Part shown: positions 1 to 12,419 of the stretch, piece by piece
How positions within the stretch are numbered: position 1 is the stretch's first letter
How the letters are laid out: every line of letters begins with the position of its first letter
From: Aphrophora alni
Taxonomy: Eukaryota; Arthropoda; Insecta; Hemiptera; Aphrophoridae
Direction of reading: 5' to 3'
Length of the DNA stretch: 64,000 bases
NCBI GenBank assembly: GCA_963513935.1
Contig: OY740768.1
Span: 33,354,216 to 33,418,215, forward strand
The notes under the pieces: generated by a model
What the model was told of the DNA's origin: nothing
The model's input: only the letters and a program-made list of their open reading frames with translations
The model's database searches: none
Program-made: the position numbers and the translations under genes

Positions 1-1910
1 AGAATGAGTGGACTTCTATTACGTTGAATGTTTTTCTTTTTCAAAAATAAAAAAATTCAAAGAATATTATTATTTTCGTAATGTCCTTCTAACAAAAGGT
101 AGAAAAATAGCAAATTTAGGGCAATATGTCATTTAAAATAAACCTTTTTCACGTGACTTAACTTTTCCTAATCATAATTAAGACTCTCAATGGTAATAAA
201 AGGAAATTTTCAAATATAAATCTGTATTTAGTATTGTTGAATTAGGAAGATTCTTGAATTGTTTTAAAGTTTGGAGCCTTAAAAGTAGGTTCTCAAAAAC
301 AGATTTTAAAGTTCACTTATTATAAACACAAAATTAAATTTTAACAAATCTGTTTAAAATTATTAAATAAGTCGAATTAATAGGGTTTGTTTGCTTTATT
401 ATTTTTTAAATATTTTATTTATTTATTTTTAATTATCAAAGGTTCGTTACAGAAAAATATTACAAAATATTCTAACTGCACTTTGTTGATTTTAATAGTT
501 ATTTTATCAGGTTTAATTCATTCAATAGTAGACGGTATTGGATATAAAGTAGAAAAATGAAAATTTTGAAAAAAAATTAAAACTAGTTGATTGTAACTAA
601 TTCTTAAATAACTTTTTTTTTGGTTTTTCTCTCAAAGTACAAAATATAATTGTTTAAAAATTTGCAAATTTAGTAAATACTCTTTTGTAAAGAAATATTG
701 GAGGAAATGCAGAAAATATAAAAAGATGTTTTTATTTGTTTCTTTACCCCTTCCTCTATGTTGATTGAGACACTGGACAATTTATTTTACTTAGTTACTT
801 ATATTTCTATTAATAATATCAAAAAGAAACAAATTTAATAACTTAGCTTTTCTCCTTTGAGTCTATAGTTTTTGCTAGTATATTTAACATGTATAAATAA
901 AATACGTTTATACTCATTAGAAAAGATTCTAACAAAAGATAGAAAACAGAGCCAAGTCTTTGAAACAACATCTGTAGAAGACACCGGAGTTGTGTTTATA
1001 TCATGAAATTAATGAATCTACTGCGTCTCAGGAACCAAAAAGATTAAAGAAAAAAGATCCAAAAACACCTTCATTATTTTAGATGGAGACATTCTAAATT
1101 TACTAATATTAGTAGACCTAGGCACTAAATCAAGCTGTGTTAAAAATGTTGGTTCTGTACCAAAATATTCCACTCTGGTAGATTAAAGGTTTTTGTAAAC
1201 ATGGGATAAACTGCCACACTAACACATTAAGAGTTGAATTACACGTACAAGTGTATTATATAACTGTTTATAGTGTTTTAATTTCATTTTATTATAACAA
1301 ATTGTAAAGTTTAGTTTGGCAAATAAAAAAGACTGTTTTCTGGATTACGTTAAACTAAAAAATAAAAGTAATTTGTGTTTTATTATCTTTATTGTTTATC
1401 TATTAGACTTATAAAGACGGTAACGAATTCTCCACAAGCAGCAAACGGACTCAAACTAGCGTAAGTTTGACTGTTTACAAGTCTAAACTGCAGCTAACTA
1501 GAACTATAAACATGGTCCTTGATAACAAATTACAACAAAAAATTAAGGCTACACTCCCTAATTTCCAAATGTAACCCCTCATGGGTAAATACCCAGTGGA
1601 GTTAAATATATTCAGTTATTTGCAAGCATCAAAAAAATAGTAAGTGAAATAAAGATTTTTTTTTTGTTAGAAATATATATTTTGTTAGAAAAATATATTT
1701 TGTATATTACTTATTTTTACAATATAACTATATATTAGACAGCTTAGAAGTTGACTAAGCTAGAGCTACAATCTTCAATGAGAATGAGTATTAAAACATT
1801 TTAATTATTTAACATTTATTTTTAGTTTATTCGTTTAAATTCTCTGATTTACATTTCAATAACATAGTTTTATAGACTAACCTGACTAGAAATAACACAA
1901 AAATCTAAGA
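1..1910. other. AT-rich non-coding DNA
   Basis: No open frame of note and no recognisable domain in any frame. Around 1675-1715 a short motif of the form TTTTGTTAGAAA followed by TATATTT occurs twice in close succession. Otherwise I see only A/T runs. Confidence 0.5.
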
Positions 1911-1920
1911 TAGCATAAAT

Positions 1921-2165
1921 GATGACCTGCCCACCCCTCCCACTCCACAGCTGTCTGCTTGAGCCCGCGTAAAGCCCATGTCACTGACCTGGGGTGTGAT
2001 AGGCAATTATCCTACATGGTCCTGACGTGGCCTCAAGGTTTAAATACTAGATCCATTGGTTGATACATCTGTGGAGTGCTTATTTTAGCTTAGATTTAAA
2101 TGTTTGGTCCAGTTTAACCTTCTAATGATGATCTCTATGTATTCGAAATGTTCATCAGAGTTTTA
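1921..2165. other. GC-richer patch, possibly a transposon end
   Basis: This patch is clearly richer in G+C than its surroundings (CCCACCCCTCCCACTCC near 1931). It closes with an imperfect inverted repeat at about 2122-2160: CTAATGATGAT on one side and ATGTTCATCAG on the other, with TTCGAAATG between. Arrangements of the CTGATGA...CGAAA kind occur in the untranslated ends of several retroelement classes, including Penelope-like elements. The core here is not a valid hammerhead. No coding match was seen, so the identity is inference only. Confidence 0.3.
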
Positions 2166-2463
2166 AAGAAATAAATTAAATAATCATTAGTATTTTTTTA
2201 AATCCCTGTAATTGTGCTTAGGGAAATTATCAATCACTAGTGTAAGATAAAGCTACTTTCAAGACTATCCACTCCTTGAAAATGGTAACTGTAACACTGT
2301 TCTATGAATCCTTCAACTTTGTTCATAAAGAATATATAATTACATAATTATTTATTTTTAGTTTTTAATTTTTATATAAAACACATTTATTTTCAGAAAT
2401 AAACAAAAAGCAGGTTAGAGTTATTTTTTTATAGCAAAATCTCAAGCCAAAGAAAATTTCACA

Positions 2464-2760
2464 ATTAATTAATCGTTATTAGGAGCGATATGAAGGTGTA
2501 AGATTTGACATTTCAGTCACTCTTTCTTCAGACGCTAATTAATATTTTGCCGCATGTAAGGTATGTAGGAAACATGGTTTTGTGCTCGGCGTAGAGGTTC
2601 ATATCTTTTCAGAGGAACCTGAAATCCCGGCTGCTGTTCCTCTGACGCAGGATTTTCTCATCTTGTGTAATTAATTATACAAGAAACATGGCTGACGTAA
2701 TGATAACACACTTTGACATCACTTGTCATAATTAATCTGAGAAATGTCTTGTCTCTATAT
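2464..2760. promoter_or_regulatory. Possible enhancer-like cluster of TAAT and CRE-like sites
   Basis: Several homeodomain-type cores (CTAATTAATCG near 2467, GCTAATTAAT near 2534, GTAATTAATTA near 2668, ATAATTAATC near 2730) lie together with a CRE-like TGACGTAATG near 2694 and a perfect 9-bp inverted repeat at 2610-2644. The base composition is more balanced than in the flanks. TAAT cores are cheap in AT-rich DNA, so this is a weak inference; conservation in a related species would be needed. Confidence 0.2.
2610..2644. repeat. Perfect 9-bp inverted repeat (hairpin)
   Basis: CAGAGGAAC at 2610-2618 is exactly complementary to GTTCCTCTG at 2636-2644, with a 17-nt loop. The stem is GC-richer than expected here. 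No T-tract follows. Function unknown. Confidence 0.6.
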
Positions 2761-2764
2761 GGAT

Positions 2765-5700
2765 TGTCTTCCCAGCATTTTATTCACAATGCATATTATT
2801 TTGTTTTAGGTATTGAAGCGTATCTTTATCACTTATTATATTTACATTATAAAATAAAACCTGCAAACGCACGTAAACTTTTGAAATCTATATTTAAAAA
2901 AATAACTCTTCACTGGTAGTTAAATCAGTAACAAAAGATTGATTCTGATATTAAAACTAATAATTTATTATTCAAAGTTAACAATTCATTTCGTGTTCTG
3001 AATTGCTTTATCATTCCTAATATAAATATTAATATAGAAGGAACATTGCGCATGGATAAACTTAGAATTGATAAGGTTTATTAAGACTTAAAAGTAAAAT
3101 AATCTTCATTCCACACGATTGAACGGCAAGACAAATTCTCTTTAAATAATAAAATGAATTTCTTACCCGCTTGACTTGTTCGACTAAAATCCTTCTTATC
3201 TTTAAACTCTTAATATATAACACTCGAGGTAAGCTCTTTATTAAATAATTCACAAGTTTTGAACTGTAAATTTGGAATGTTAGTTAGGAGATACATAACA
3301 AAACATTTTTATAATAAATATATATTTACACATAATATTTTATTTCACTAACCATATACCAATAACCATTTAATTAATTAATTAACAGAACAATAAAATA
3401 TTCCACTAGAAGTCTAACATACACAAAATCAAAACATAAAACATTCCACGCCATCTCCCAAGATATGCTTGTGCAGGAGGTATTGTACAAATAGTAAAAG
3501 TGAAGAGTGAACTATGTTATATAAGGCAGATATCAAAAATCACAGTTATATAATGTGCTCAAATTGTTGGTAAGGATGAGAACGTTACAAAACTTTTTGT
3601 AAAAATACTTATACTAAATAATTCCTATTATTAAAATACCCTCTTTCAATACAAGGATATTTTATTTCTGCTATCTTGTATTGTTCAATGATTGAAATCT
3701 GTGGGAAAGAGATCCAACTGCCCAGCTGTAGTAGAAAGAAATTCTAAACCGCGCTCTTTCTGTAACTAATATGTACTTATAGCAAAGGAAACAGCAGTCT
3801 TCCACGCAGATCAAGCTCAAATCGGAGAACAATACAAGATATTATTTGCAAGTAGAATAGACAACATAAACGATTTATGATATTTTGTGTTGTAATTTAA
3901 ACATATTATTATTTTCCTCAATAGATAAAAAGGAAAAACTTTATTGGGGAAAATAATTTGTTATTTTCATGAATATATTCTTTTTTAAGCCTCCTTAAAT
4001 AAAATAAATTATTTAAACACACTGTCCGTCTGCCTACCAGGAATGGTTTCTCGAGAACACCCTAACTATATTTTGTAAAAAAAAGTTACTTCTAATTATT
4101 CACGTAAAACATTGTCCCGTGTAATTAAAAAAAAAAATTACTACCCATGAAAAAACACAAGCATTCAACTTTCTCGAAATAAGCTCTATGTATGTTAATC
4201 AAATGCATCCCATAATCTTCATTAAATCTTAAAACAAAATTTAGGTTGCAATTTCTTTAAATATTGTGATCTTTAAGGTTGTCTATTGTGATATCGATTT
4301 GTGTTAACTTTCATTGAAATTATATGATTTCAAACCACAATATCAAGACTTTCACAATATTAAACTTACGTTTGGGAGTAATTAGCAAAAAATGAATAAA
4401 CTATGACCACCGAGATTAAAATCTACGTAGATTTCATTCAATTATTTATTATGTCCAGGGCGAGTTAACAACTTGAGCGTAGCGGGTGAAATATGAAGCG
4501 TTGAGATTGTGGGATACTCATTTGTACAGTTACCAACATATATGAAGCTAGTTTGAATCATACTTAAGTATGAAGTGTCATAATTCTATTTTAAGTAAAT
4601 TGAGGCCATACTTAAATACGAAGAAAACTAAATCGTTTTGGGTGAGCTATCTACATCACAGCAGGGAGTGGAGGTTATTTTAAAATATGAACATTTTGTG
4701 GCTCGTTTCGAGTGGCGATTTATGAGATTTGACAAAAATTCATATAATGCCGAAAAAAATTATGGTCATTACTAAAAGATACTAATAATAACAATATATA
4801 ATATTTGTCATATGACTGCAGTTTTAAAGATTGAAACGAGGACAAATAACCACTTCCCCAGTACTCTTAAACTGTAGCAAAGATCTCTTTCGATGTCTAC
4901 ACGTCATAGATATTTAACTAAACAATAGCATTGATATTCTTAACGGGTAAATTGTCTATCAATTTAATGGTTACAGAATAATTTTATTTCCTTTATAAAA
5001 TAATTAGTTTTTTTTTTTTTAATCATAAGATGATTTTCATATCGTGTATGGGACAATCACCACAAGGCCATCAGAACTGAAGTGCGATTAAAGAAGTCAC
5101 TGTAATACAAAGTTATACAGTTTTTCCAGCAACATCTCAAGATATTGTCAATTAGTTAAATATCAAACATATATTTTGTTATTACCCATTTCTTTTTTTA
5201 AAATAATATTATATTTAACTTGTATTCTACTTACCTATAAGTCTTCTTATCGCTACTTTTCACCAACAGCTGTTTTGAATTTTCTCCGTAGGTTCGTGTG
5301 CATTGTTAATTTTATAATTCGATTAGTTTTCCTTCAAAAATATATAATTTTACATAATTATACAAAAACAACAATTCAAACACATATTTACAAAACTTAT
5401 GATAGAAAGTATAATTTGTTGTATGAAACATAAAATATTCAGCGATACAGGTTTGGGGTTGTTGTACTGGTGCATCTTTTAGGGTTAACATATATTAAAA
5501 ATTTACTTTGTACTTTGTTGGTTAAATAAACAATTCCATTATTTTGAATTAGGTTTCAGTTTTTAATAGTATTTAGAAATTTTGCTAATTGAAATCTAGT
5601 CCATGACAGAAAACCAGGCAACAATACCTATATATTTTATCTTTATACCTTCAAGAAATCCAAAAGTAATTCGTTTAAAATTTTGTAAGATGAGGACATC

Positions 5701-7130
5701 GGCAAGTATTTGGTTAAATATCTTAAGATATAAAGGTTTGATTAAAACATGTTTCAGATAAAAGTTTTACTTTTTTTAGTCTAGAATAAGATTATTCAAT
5801 TAATTCACCTTGATCATATAGACTAAGCAAAGAATTAATAATGCTAATTTAGTTCTAAAATATTTTTCAAAATAACTTTTGTATAAAACATTTTCCTTCA
5901 AAATTTAAAGTTTAAAGATTTTGTTTGTATTTGTTTGTATGTTTGTACACATACCATCTTTCATGTCCTTTCTACAGCTCTTTTGTTAAATTGACTTATT
6001 TGTGTCCTAAGTTGTATATCTCAACTATGTTCTTCAACCAGCTATTTTTCCCTGGATTAAATTAGTCGCCATGCGTTTCTAATATAAAATTAGAGTTACC
6101 ACACTTGCGTTTTACATTTTAATAAGTATTATTTCACCATCTGAAAAGCAAAAAAAAAAAAAAAAAAACTATTAAAATGTTATTTAACTAAACCTTTACG
6201 ATTTTGAGTTTTGGAGATTATACAGTAAAAACAGTTAGGTTATTAAATATTTGTACGGATATGTGTTTCTTTGTTTTTTTTTTCTTAACAGAGGAAAATT
6301 TACCTAGTGCGGTAAATGGTTGGACGTATATATATTTCATTTTTGTTAAATACATTGTTACATTAAAAATATATTATATTGTATAGACTATATCTGTTTG
6401 AACACGAACAACTTAGTTTAAATGTAGAATGCAATTTAAAATCATTGGTTTGAAATATATTAATTTGTAGCTAAAAGTTATCAATATTTTTGTTTAACTT
6501 TTAAACACAAAGGATGTAGTATCTGAATCACTAAATTATAAAAATTCTTTTACCTTTTACCAGCAACAAAATTTAATAAGCTTAAGCGCAACCGAGCGAA
6601 AGTTTTGTTGAAAAGCGGTATATAAAGTGGTCAGTTCCAGGCTCAAGTACTTCCTCCAACAAAAACAATAATTGCATGCCTTTGCACAAACAAAACCTTT
6701 CCAAACAACTTTCGATCCTTAAGTTAGCCTATAGTGAAACCAACAAAGAGATGGGATCTGTGAAGCTGGGGATACGTATTATATTGCGCTTTCATACAAT
6801 AGTTTAGAAAGAGATTTCAATTTGAGCCAATAATTTTACACTCTAACTGCCAAAGAGGAAATATGTAGATTATGATCAAGTCAGAATTTTCACACACGTT
6901 ACACAAATTTAATTATTTTTTCTTTGTATAAAGTATAACAAATGTTTATTGTATTATTAAGGACAGACTTTTTCTACCCAAAATACTAAATATATTTTAA
7001 AACGATTTATTTACTAGTTTTCAGTGAACAGCTAACTTCGCTCCTTGGATCTGTTAATACTTTTAAGAAATCGCCTTAATTGTTTTTATTTTTCTTGTTG
7101 TTTATAAGCGAAAAACTATTTGTTAATCAT
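2765..7130. other. AT-rich non-coding DNA
   Basis: No gene or recognisable element. The open frames (for example 5176-5433 plus and 3062-3253 minus) encode low-complexity I/L/Y/K/F-rich peptides typical of random AT-rich DNA. A 19-nt A run lies at 6150-6168 without a recognisable retrotransposon body upstream. A TATA-like GTATATAAAG occurs at 6619, but no downstream transcript structure supports it. Confidence 0.5.
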
Positions 7131-7136
7131 CACCTT

Positions 7137-7500
7137 AAAAACAAGTTGATGGGTGTCATCATGGTATTTCCCCAGTCTCATTATACATTGCAATACAACC
7201 TGGTCCTCTCTAAATGTAGTACCCAAAAGTTGGTAGCTTGTAGAAATTATTAAATTGTGTTTTAAATTTAAATATCAACACGCTATTTTATTCCCTATAA
7301 CGAAATTCATGTTTCTTTATTTTTGTAGCCACTATCGTTATTCCTTACACACGATAACGCCAGAAAGTCGAAAATCTCTTATTTGGTTTCCTGAGGCAAT
7401 GAAGGATTGAATGTCAGTCAAAAAATGGAGGTTGAAGTTATTGACTTTTACCAAATTTAACCTATGTACTTCGTATATTGGGTTACTAAAAAGTGAGGTA
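7137..7500 (+). repeat. Dispersed repeat family B, copy 1
   Basis: Two blocks match a second copy at 56312-57062 in the same order and orientation. The first block (7137-7262) carries ATCATGGTATTT and TCCTCT followed by AAAAGTT; the second (near 7451-7490) carries TTAACCTATGTACTTCG and GTATATTGGGT. Matching segments are separated by indels. This is an interspersed repeat, probably the non-coding part of a DNA transposon; no protein is visible in it. Confidence 0.6.
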
Positions 7501-7529
7501 AGAACAAAAATAAAGCCCCCCCCCCCCAG

Positions 7530-7705
7530 CACTCGAATACTCTATTACCGTCAGGGTCGGAAAATAACAAGAGTTGGTCAAAAGGTGATAAAAAGTATAA
7601 AAGAGAAGGATCTAACCAAAGACTACATGCGAGATGGTAGATCCATCTAGGTCCCATGGGTTTGCCTCGTCGTGCTCGCTATATGTGAGCTCCAATACGT
7701 TTAAA
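7530..7705 (+). repeat. Dispersed repeat family A, copy 1
   Basis: This segment shares an ordered series of motifs with 12255-12415 and 35963-36112: an ACTCGAATA-type start, GTCAGGGTCGG, a purine-rich AAAAGAGAAGGATCTAA stretch, a GGTCCCATGGG/GGCCTCG-type block and a final GAGCTCC. Three copies within one window point to an interspersed repeat of about 150-180 bp. It has no clear Pol III box pair, so SINE status is unproven. It is preceded by a 13-nt C run near 7518. Confidence 0.6.
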
Positions 7706-7779
7706 ACATATGATCCAACTTTTATTTATTCTTCTCCCTAATTCGCATACAAGTAACAATAAAGTTTTGAACGATAGAC

Positions 7780-7925
7780 TTCCACGGTCGAAAACATCAT
7801 TATGATCTTGTTCTTCGGGGTTCGACCGCGTCAAATTGTCTGCACGTTGAGTACAGCCGACGTTTCGGGCACTTTACAGATGTCCATCTCAAGGCTTAAC
7901 AAATGTCAAGTCACTTAAGTTAACA
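7780..7925. other. GC-richer segment with a GAAACGTCGG-type motif
   Basis: Read on the minus strand, 7850-7900 contains GAGATGGACATCTG, then CCCGAAACGTCGG. This resembles the CTGATGA/GAAACGTC-like motif seen near the ends of some retroelements. No coding match is visible next to it. Together with the flanking family B and A copies it suggests that 7.1-7.9 kb is mostly transposon-derived. Confidence 0.3.
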
Positions 7926-8083
7926 ATAAAGTTATCAAGTTTTAAAAGATATTTCATGATATAAAACAGTGTAATTGTTTATGTAAATAAGAATTCATTT
8001 GTTAGAAAACTTAAAGAACGACTAGAAGTTTTTTATTTTTTGATCAGATATATTTTATTTCGTTAGTACAACTTTTAGTTAGT

Positions 8084-8100
8084 TTAGGTTAGGTTAGGTT
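8084..8100 (+). repeat. Three TTAGG units (interstitial telomere-like repeat)
   Basis: Three perfect head-to-tail TTAGG units plus a terminal TT, followed by a variant TTTGG. TTAGG is the ancestral arthropod and insect telomere repeat. Three units can arise by chance in AT-rich DNA, so this supports the insect assignment only weakly. Confidence 0.5.
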
Positions 8101-8688
8101 TGGTTTATATTTGATATTTAGAAACGCACGCATTATTTTTGGTCAGAGCACTGCATAACGGTTTTGAGAAGCCGCATTTTTAAAACATAAAATACAATTT
8201 TTAAATTATATACTTAAAACATTCAGCCTAGTTGCAAAATACCTTGTTAAATTTTATTTTAACCTGTTATACGAGTTAGATTGTAACTGCGTAAAAAACG
8301 TCAAATTACGAAAAAATCCCAAATGGTCAATGATAACAGTATCTCTCTTCGCTCAGTCGAAATGTATATTCGGAATGTTAGGTTCAACTCTCAAGGTTAT
8401 TAATAGTTAAATTGGTTTTTAAATTACATACTATTTATTGTGTTTAAATAAATCACGAAATTTAAATTTTATAATAATTTATCGTGTACCTTAACATCTG
8501 TGCTATTTGTTGTGTTAAGTGTGAAGAATATATTTGATATATACGGTAGCAAAGTTGTCCCTTCTCGTATCCAATACCACAATCTAGTTTTCTTATTTAT
8601 CATGTTTGGGTAAATATAAAGGTAAATGTACGGAAATTGAATTTAGCCAATAAACTTCAATAGGCTATATGAAAACTGCACGGCGAGT

Positions 8689-8701
8689 GTTGCTAGGCAA
8701 C
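8689..8701. promoter_or_regulatory. X-box-like palindrome (RFX-type site)
   Basis: GTTGCTAGGCAAC is made of the inverted half-sites GTTGC and GCAAC. RFX factors bind RTHNYY-RRNRAC half-sites with a 0-3 nt spacer, and this fits with a 1-nt spacer. A second X-box-like palindrome lies 1.1 kb downstream. Function is inferred from the motif alone. Confidence 0.3.
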
Positions 8702-9776
8702 GAATGATGACAAAATATTTGAACCCACATTTGACGCTGTGACAAGACGATATTTAAGTTTTGCAAAACATATACAAATAGTATATGACATACTTGTAGT
8801 ACAAGGTTAAAAATGGAATTTATATTTTACATACAAAAGGAATATCTCCTTCATCACTTGTAATATTAAATACAATTTATTTTGATCAAACTTTAACATG
8901 TTTTATTTAACAGAAAAAATATGACTTCCTTTTTTAAATGTTTTTAGTTGTAATAATGTATGTTATTGATTATTAAATATACATTGATTTTAACCAAACC
9001 TTTTGATATTAGTAAAGTGTATACTTCTGACAAGTTGCAAATGATAATCCTAAAATCCATAAATAAATAAATGTACTACGCCCATCATAAAAGAGAATGT
9101 TATAAACTATAGTCCTACGTTCATACGCTCCATAAAATCTCTCCGTTGGTATCTTACACAATAGGAAGTTTATTTAATTTTAATTTTAAAGTATACCTTT
9201 ATAAACGCAATATTAAAGGTCCACAGCAACAATTTAAAAAACTTAGCATGTCAGCCATTATCCAAAAAGATGTTTTTGCCATTGTAACCTTACCATAACT
9301 CTAACAGATGTTTTATCTAATCAGCTGTTATAAATTTGTTAGCTTATTTGGAGGTTATGTTTTACAAAATTGCTCAAAACCAATAATCGTAGAACTTTTT
9401 TACAGTGGTTGGTAGTTTTGACAATTTGAATAGAGTTTGGAAACTAGTCTTGAGTAATATTATTTCTCAAAATATTCATTTATGAAATTCGTTGTATTTA
9501 AAACCGTAAATACGAAATTATGATTGTTAACGATTATAGGTCACATTATTATAGGGTTGACACACCGTTTTGCAATTAAGTCTTGTATAGTGAGACACTG
9601 TTTCATGTGATACTTAGCCGCATGTAATAATTATTGCCGAAGCTAAGCTTAGGCTTTAGAAGGGTCGTCTTTGTAACATAAATCAATAAGCAACTGAGGT
9701 AAATAAAGTAGCTAGTATAATATATCTTGTGATAATATTCACAGTAAAGGTGTCATCGATGCGAGATGTTGTGGTA

Positions 9777-9790
9777 GTTGCTATAGCAAC
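9777..9790. promoter_or_regulatory. Perfect 14-bp X-box palindrome (RFX-type site)
   Basis: GTTGCTATAGCAAC is a perfect 14-bp palindrome matching the RFX X-box form (two half-sites around AT). In animals RFX proteins bind such sites upstream of ciliary and sensory-neuron genes. No promoter or gene start is visible nearby, so it could be a distal site or chance. Confidence 0.35.
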
Positions 9791-10664
9791 AGAGCAGGCA
9801 GGACTTTCATCCAGGTAGCTAGCTACTCCTTGATTGATCCGATATCGGCCTCCAAATGAAAAGCCACTTCTTCTTGGCTAATGGAACATTTTTTAACGGA
9901 AACTTTGTTAGATTGTTTCCTATCAAACAATCTTCCTCTCGGAACAAATAAATGTGGTGTAACTGAAGGAAAGCAATTTCACTTAGGTAATATTTTAACT
10001 CTAAAAGAGTGAATAGGTTTATTGTATTGTGAGCAGGACTCGGTTTTTAACTTAAAGATTGTACAAATATGTTTCATAAAAACACAATTATTCTTAAAAT
10101 AATATTACTACACTTGACTTCAAATTCTTGTTAAAAATATTGGACGAAGATATTTACAAAATGAAGAAATTACACAATAGCTAAACAATAAAATTCTATT
10201 TCTTTTTGTCCTATTTTTAAAATGATTAGTTAGTGATGAATTGGTCATATTAATACTATAATTTATTCGAACACTTGGCACAAAAACGACGTCTCTAGAG
10301 AGTGGATTTACTGCCGTTATCAAGTGATAAACATATAAAATAAAAACACATGGGAAAAATAGCCTAATGAGCTAGGATTATGTTATAAACTTTAACTAAA
10401 GCTAGTAATTTAATATAACTCTAATCTAAATTTAACCCAGAGCTGTATAAAATATAAATACAAACAAATGTGATCAAGATAACACCAAGTCAAAAAACTA
10501 TACATTAACGTAAGAAATGTGAACACCACGACGAGTCTAGGACATACTCTAGTCAACTGAGCATAAGGGGTGGGTACCAACAGGGTAGTTATTAAAACGT
10601 TTTTCATTACGCACAACTGACGACAAATATCAGTAAAAATTATATTTGTATAATAAACATATTT

Positions 10665-11012
10665 CTATTCTAATCACGACTGATGGAACATAGAATCAGA
10701 ATTGGCAAATACCTATAAAAAAATATCCCCCCTTCTAAAAAACATAATAAAAATAAAATGAATAACAGGATAAGAAATCAAATAAAAATAAAGAAAAAGA
10801 AATATAATACAGAAACATGAAAAATATAAATCCTAGAACAATAAAAAATAGTAATAATAATTACACAAACACTAGGAAAATATTACAAACCAAGAAGTTA
10901 CAGTGACAGATAAAACAAACAAACAAAATTAAAAGAATTTAACCACACGCAGAAACTTGAACTGTTACAAATGGATAAGTTAAAATGAATTACAAAATAA
11001 TGAAATATTCAT
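10665..11012. repeat. Diverged direct repeat, unit 1
   Basis: This unit aligns in order with 11173-11495, about 508 bp downstream. Shared landmarks are CTATTCTAAT, ACATAGAATC, a C run, ATGAAAAATATAAATCC, GACAGATAAAA, AGAATTTA and ACAAATGGAT. Many substitutions and small indels separate the copies. The plus strand is unusually A-rich. Confidence 0.65.
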
Positions 11013-11172
11013 TTAAAAAAATATATTTTCAAGCAAATTGGTCAAAATATTAAAACTGAATAACCTCTGTTTACAGTTCTACTCTTGTTTATTTTCTAAA
11101 TTAAAATTCAATAGTAACTTTGAACAGTTATAGATCACACCAAATAAACGGAAACACAATTTTTAGACAATC

Positions 11173-11495
11173 CTATTCTAATTTGTGATTAATGTTACAT
11201 AGAATCGGAACATACGAAAATCATCAACCCCCCCCCCCACTTTTCCCTCCAACATATGCTAGAATAAGATATTAAATGAATATATTATTATATATAAAAA
11301 AAAATTTAAATACAACATAGAATCATGAAAAATATAAATCCACATGGAAAATTTTACAAATCTTGGCGTATAAATGACAGATAAAAGCAAACAAATAAAA
11401 CAAAATCAAAAGAATTTAGCCATCACAGAAACTTAACCGTGACAAATGGATTAGATAAATGAAAAACAAAATAATTAAATTCAAAGAAAATTGGA
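11173..11495. repeat. Diverged direct repeat, unit 2
   Basis: Second copy of the 10665-11012 unit, in the same orientation. The C run has expanded here to about 12 bases near 11230. About 160 bp of AT-rich sequence separates the two units. It is either an old tandem duplication or two adjacent copies of one repeat; nothing coding is seen in either. Confidence 0.65.
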
Positions 11496-11499
11496 AATA

Positions 11500-12250
11500 A
11501 TTATTTGGAAAGACTTGATATCCATAGAAACAATCTAATGGTTTCCAAGAAACCGCCGATAAAATGATGTATAAAATTGTTGAGCATTTTTTGTAAGGCT
11601 TTATTGTGTCGAAGAGTTTCTTGTAAATTCAATAAATTACATAGGTTGGGTGTTGAAGGTGTGGCAGCAAGAAGTAAATGGCTAGAGAAGGTATTTGTGG
11701 TAGTTTGTATAGGGGTAGGGGTAGGAGGGCAGAAGGGCGGTTTCCAATCACATCTACTGTGTTGTGTCGTGACCTCAGCGATGTCGATTCAATGTTTTCA
11801 GAGTTCAAACTTTTTTACTCTTTCAGCAGTTAAATTAAATTGAGGATTAATTTTATTGCTTTTAGCAGAAGGTTGTTAATTAAATTAACTGTCACATTTT
11901 TGGACAGTTTTTATGTGTATAATGAGTTGATGCTGCCGTCGGAGCATAAACAGAGGAAGCAGAAAGTCGCGTTTAGTTTATTGTAGATTGTTATTAGAAG
12001 TTAATTTCCACTGAGGGATTAAGTAGTACTTTCATTATAAGAATATAATATATTTTCATTTATAATACAGATCGTTAGGTGCCAATCTACATTGATTTTA
12101 TGTGTTCTGGATCGAATCCTGATTGTCACAATTAAAAAACAAACATATTTTCTTTTCTTTTTTATGTTCTACATTTTTTGGTTATTTAGGCCGCTATAGG
12201 TGAAAAAGCTTTCGGTCGTCATCGTCTTATACAAAATGGTCTTATACCCT
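11500..12250. other. Non-coding DNA, no recognised element
   Basis: The frame at 11577-11843 runs through a G-rich stretch (GGGGTAGGGGTAGGAGGG near 11710) and gives a low-complexity peptide without a recognisable domain. I see no other features. Confidence 0.4.
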
Positions 12251-12254
12251 CCAA

Positions 12255-12415
12255 AACTCGAATAGCGTCAAGGTCGGTAGAGAACAAGAGATCTGATAGG
12301 AAAGATAAAAGAGAAGGATATAATCAAAAAATAGATGGAAAAAAGTATATATCCAGCTATGGGCCTCGGGATTGCAACGCAAGTAATCACTACACTCAGC
12401 TCCACAAGGGATTGT
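12255..12415 (+). repeat. Dispersed repeat family A, copy 2
   Basis: Matches copy 1 (7530-7705): ACTCGAATAGCGTCAAGGTCGG start, AAAAGAGAAGGATATAATC, then CCAGCTATGGGCCTCG and a GAGTGTAG/CTCAGCTCCACAAGG end. It is diverged from copy 1 and copy 3 by about the same visible degree, which suggests independent old insertions and not a recent segmental duplication. Confidence 0.6.
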
Positions 12416-12419
12416 TATA

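Larger units (their letters stand above)
7930..10650. other. AT-rich non-coding DNA with two X-box-like motifs
   Basis: Apart from the TTAGG run and the two X-box palindromes listed separately, no gene or repeat was recognised. The stretch at 9770-9990 is slightly less AT-rich, with GATATCGGCC near 9840, but has no open frame with a recognisable product. Confidence 0.45.

Noticed and set aside
2122..2160. Hammerhead ribozyme
   Set aside because: The conserved CUGAUGA and GAAA core bases are not both intact and the helices do not close.
6610..6680. TATA-box core promoter
   Set aside because: TATATAAAG-like strings are frequent in such AT-rich DNA, and no transcript or open frame follows.
7518..7530. 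Poly-C runs (also near 11230 and, as G, near 39846) as functional elements
   Set aside because: Simple homopolymers; most likely replication slippage.
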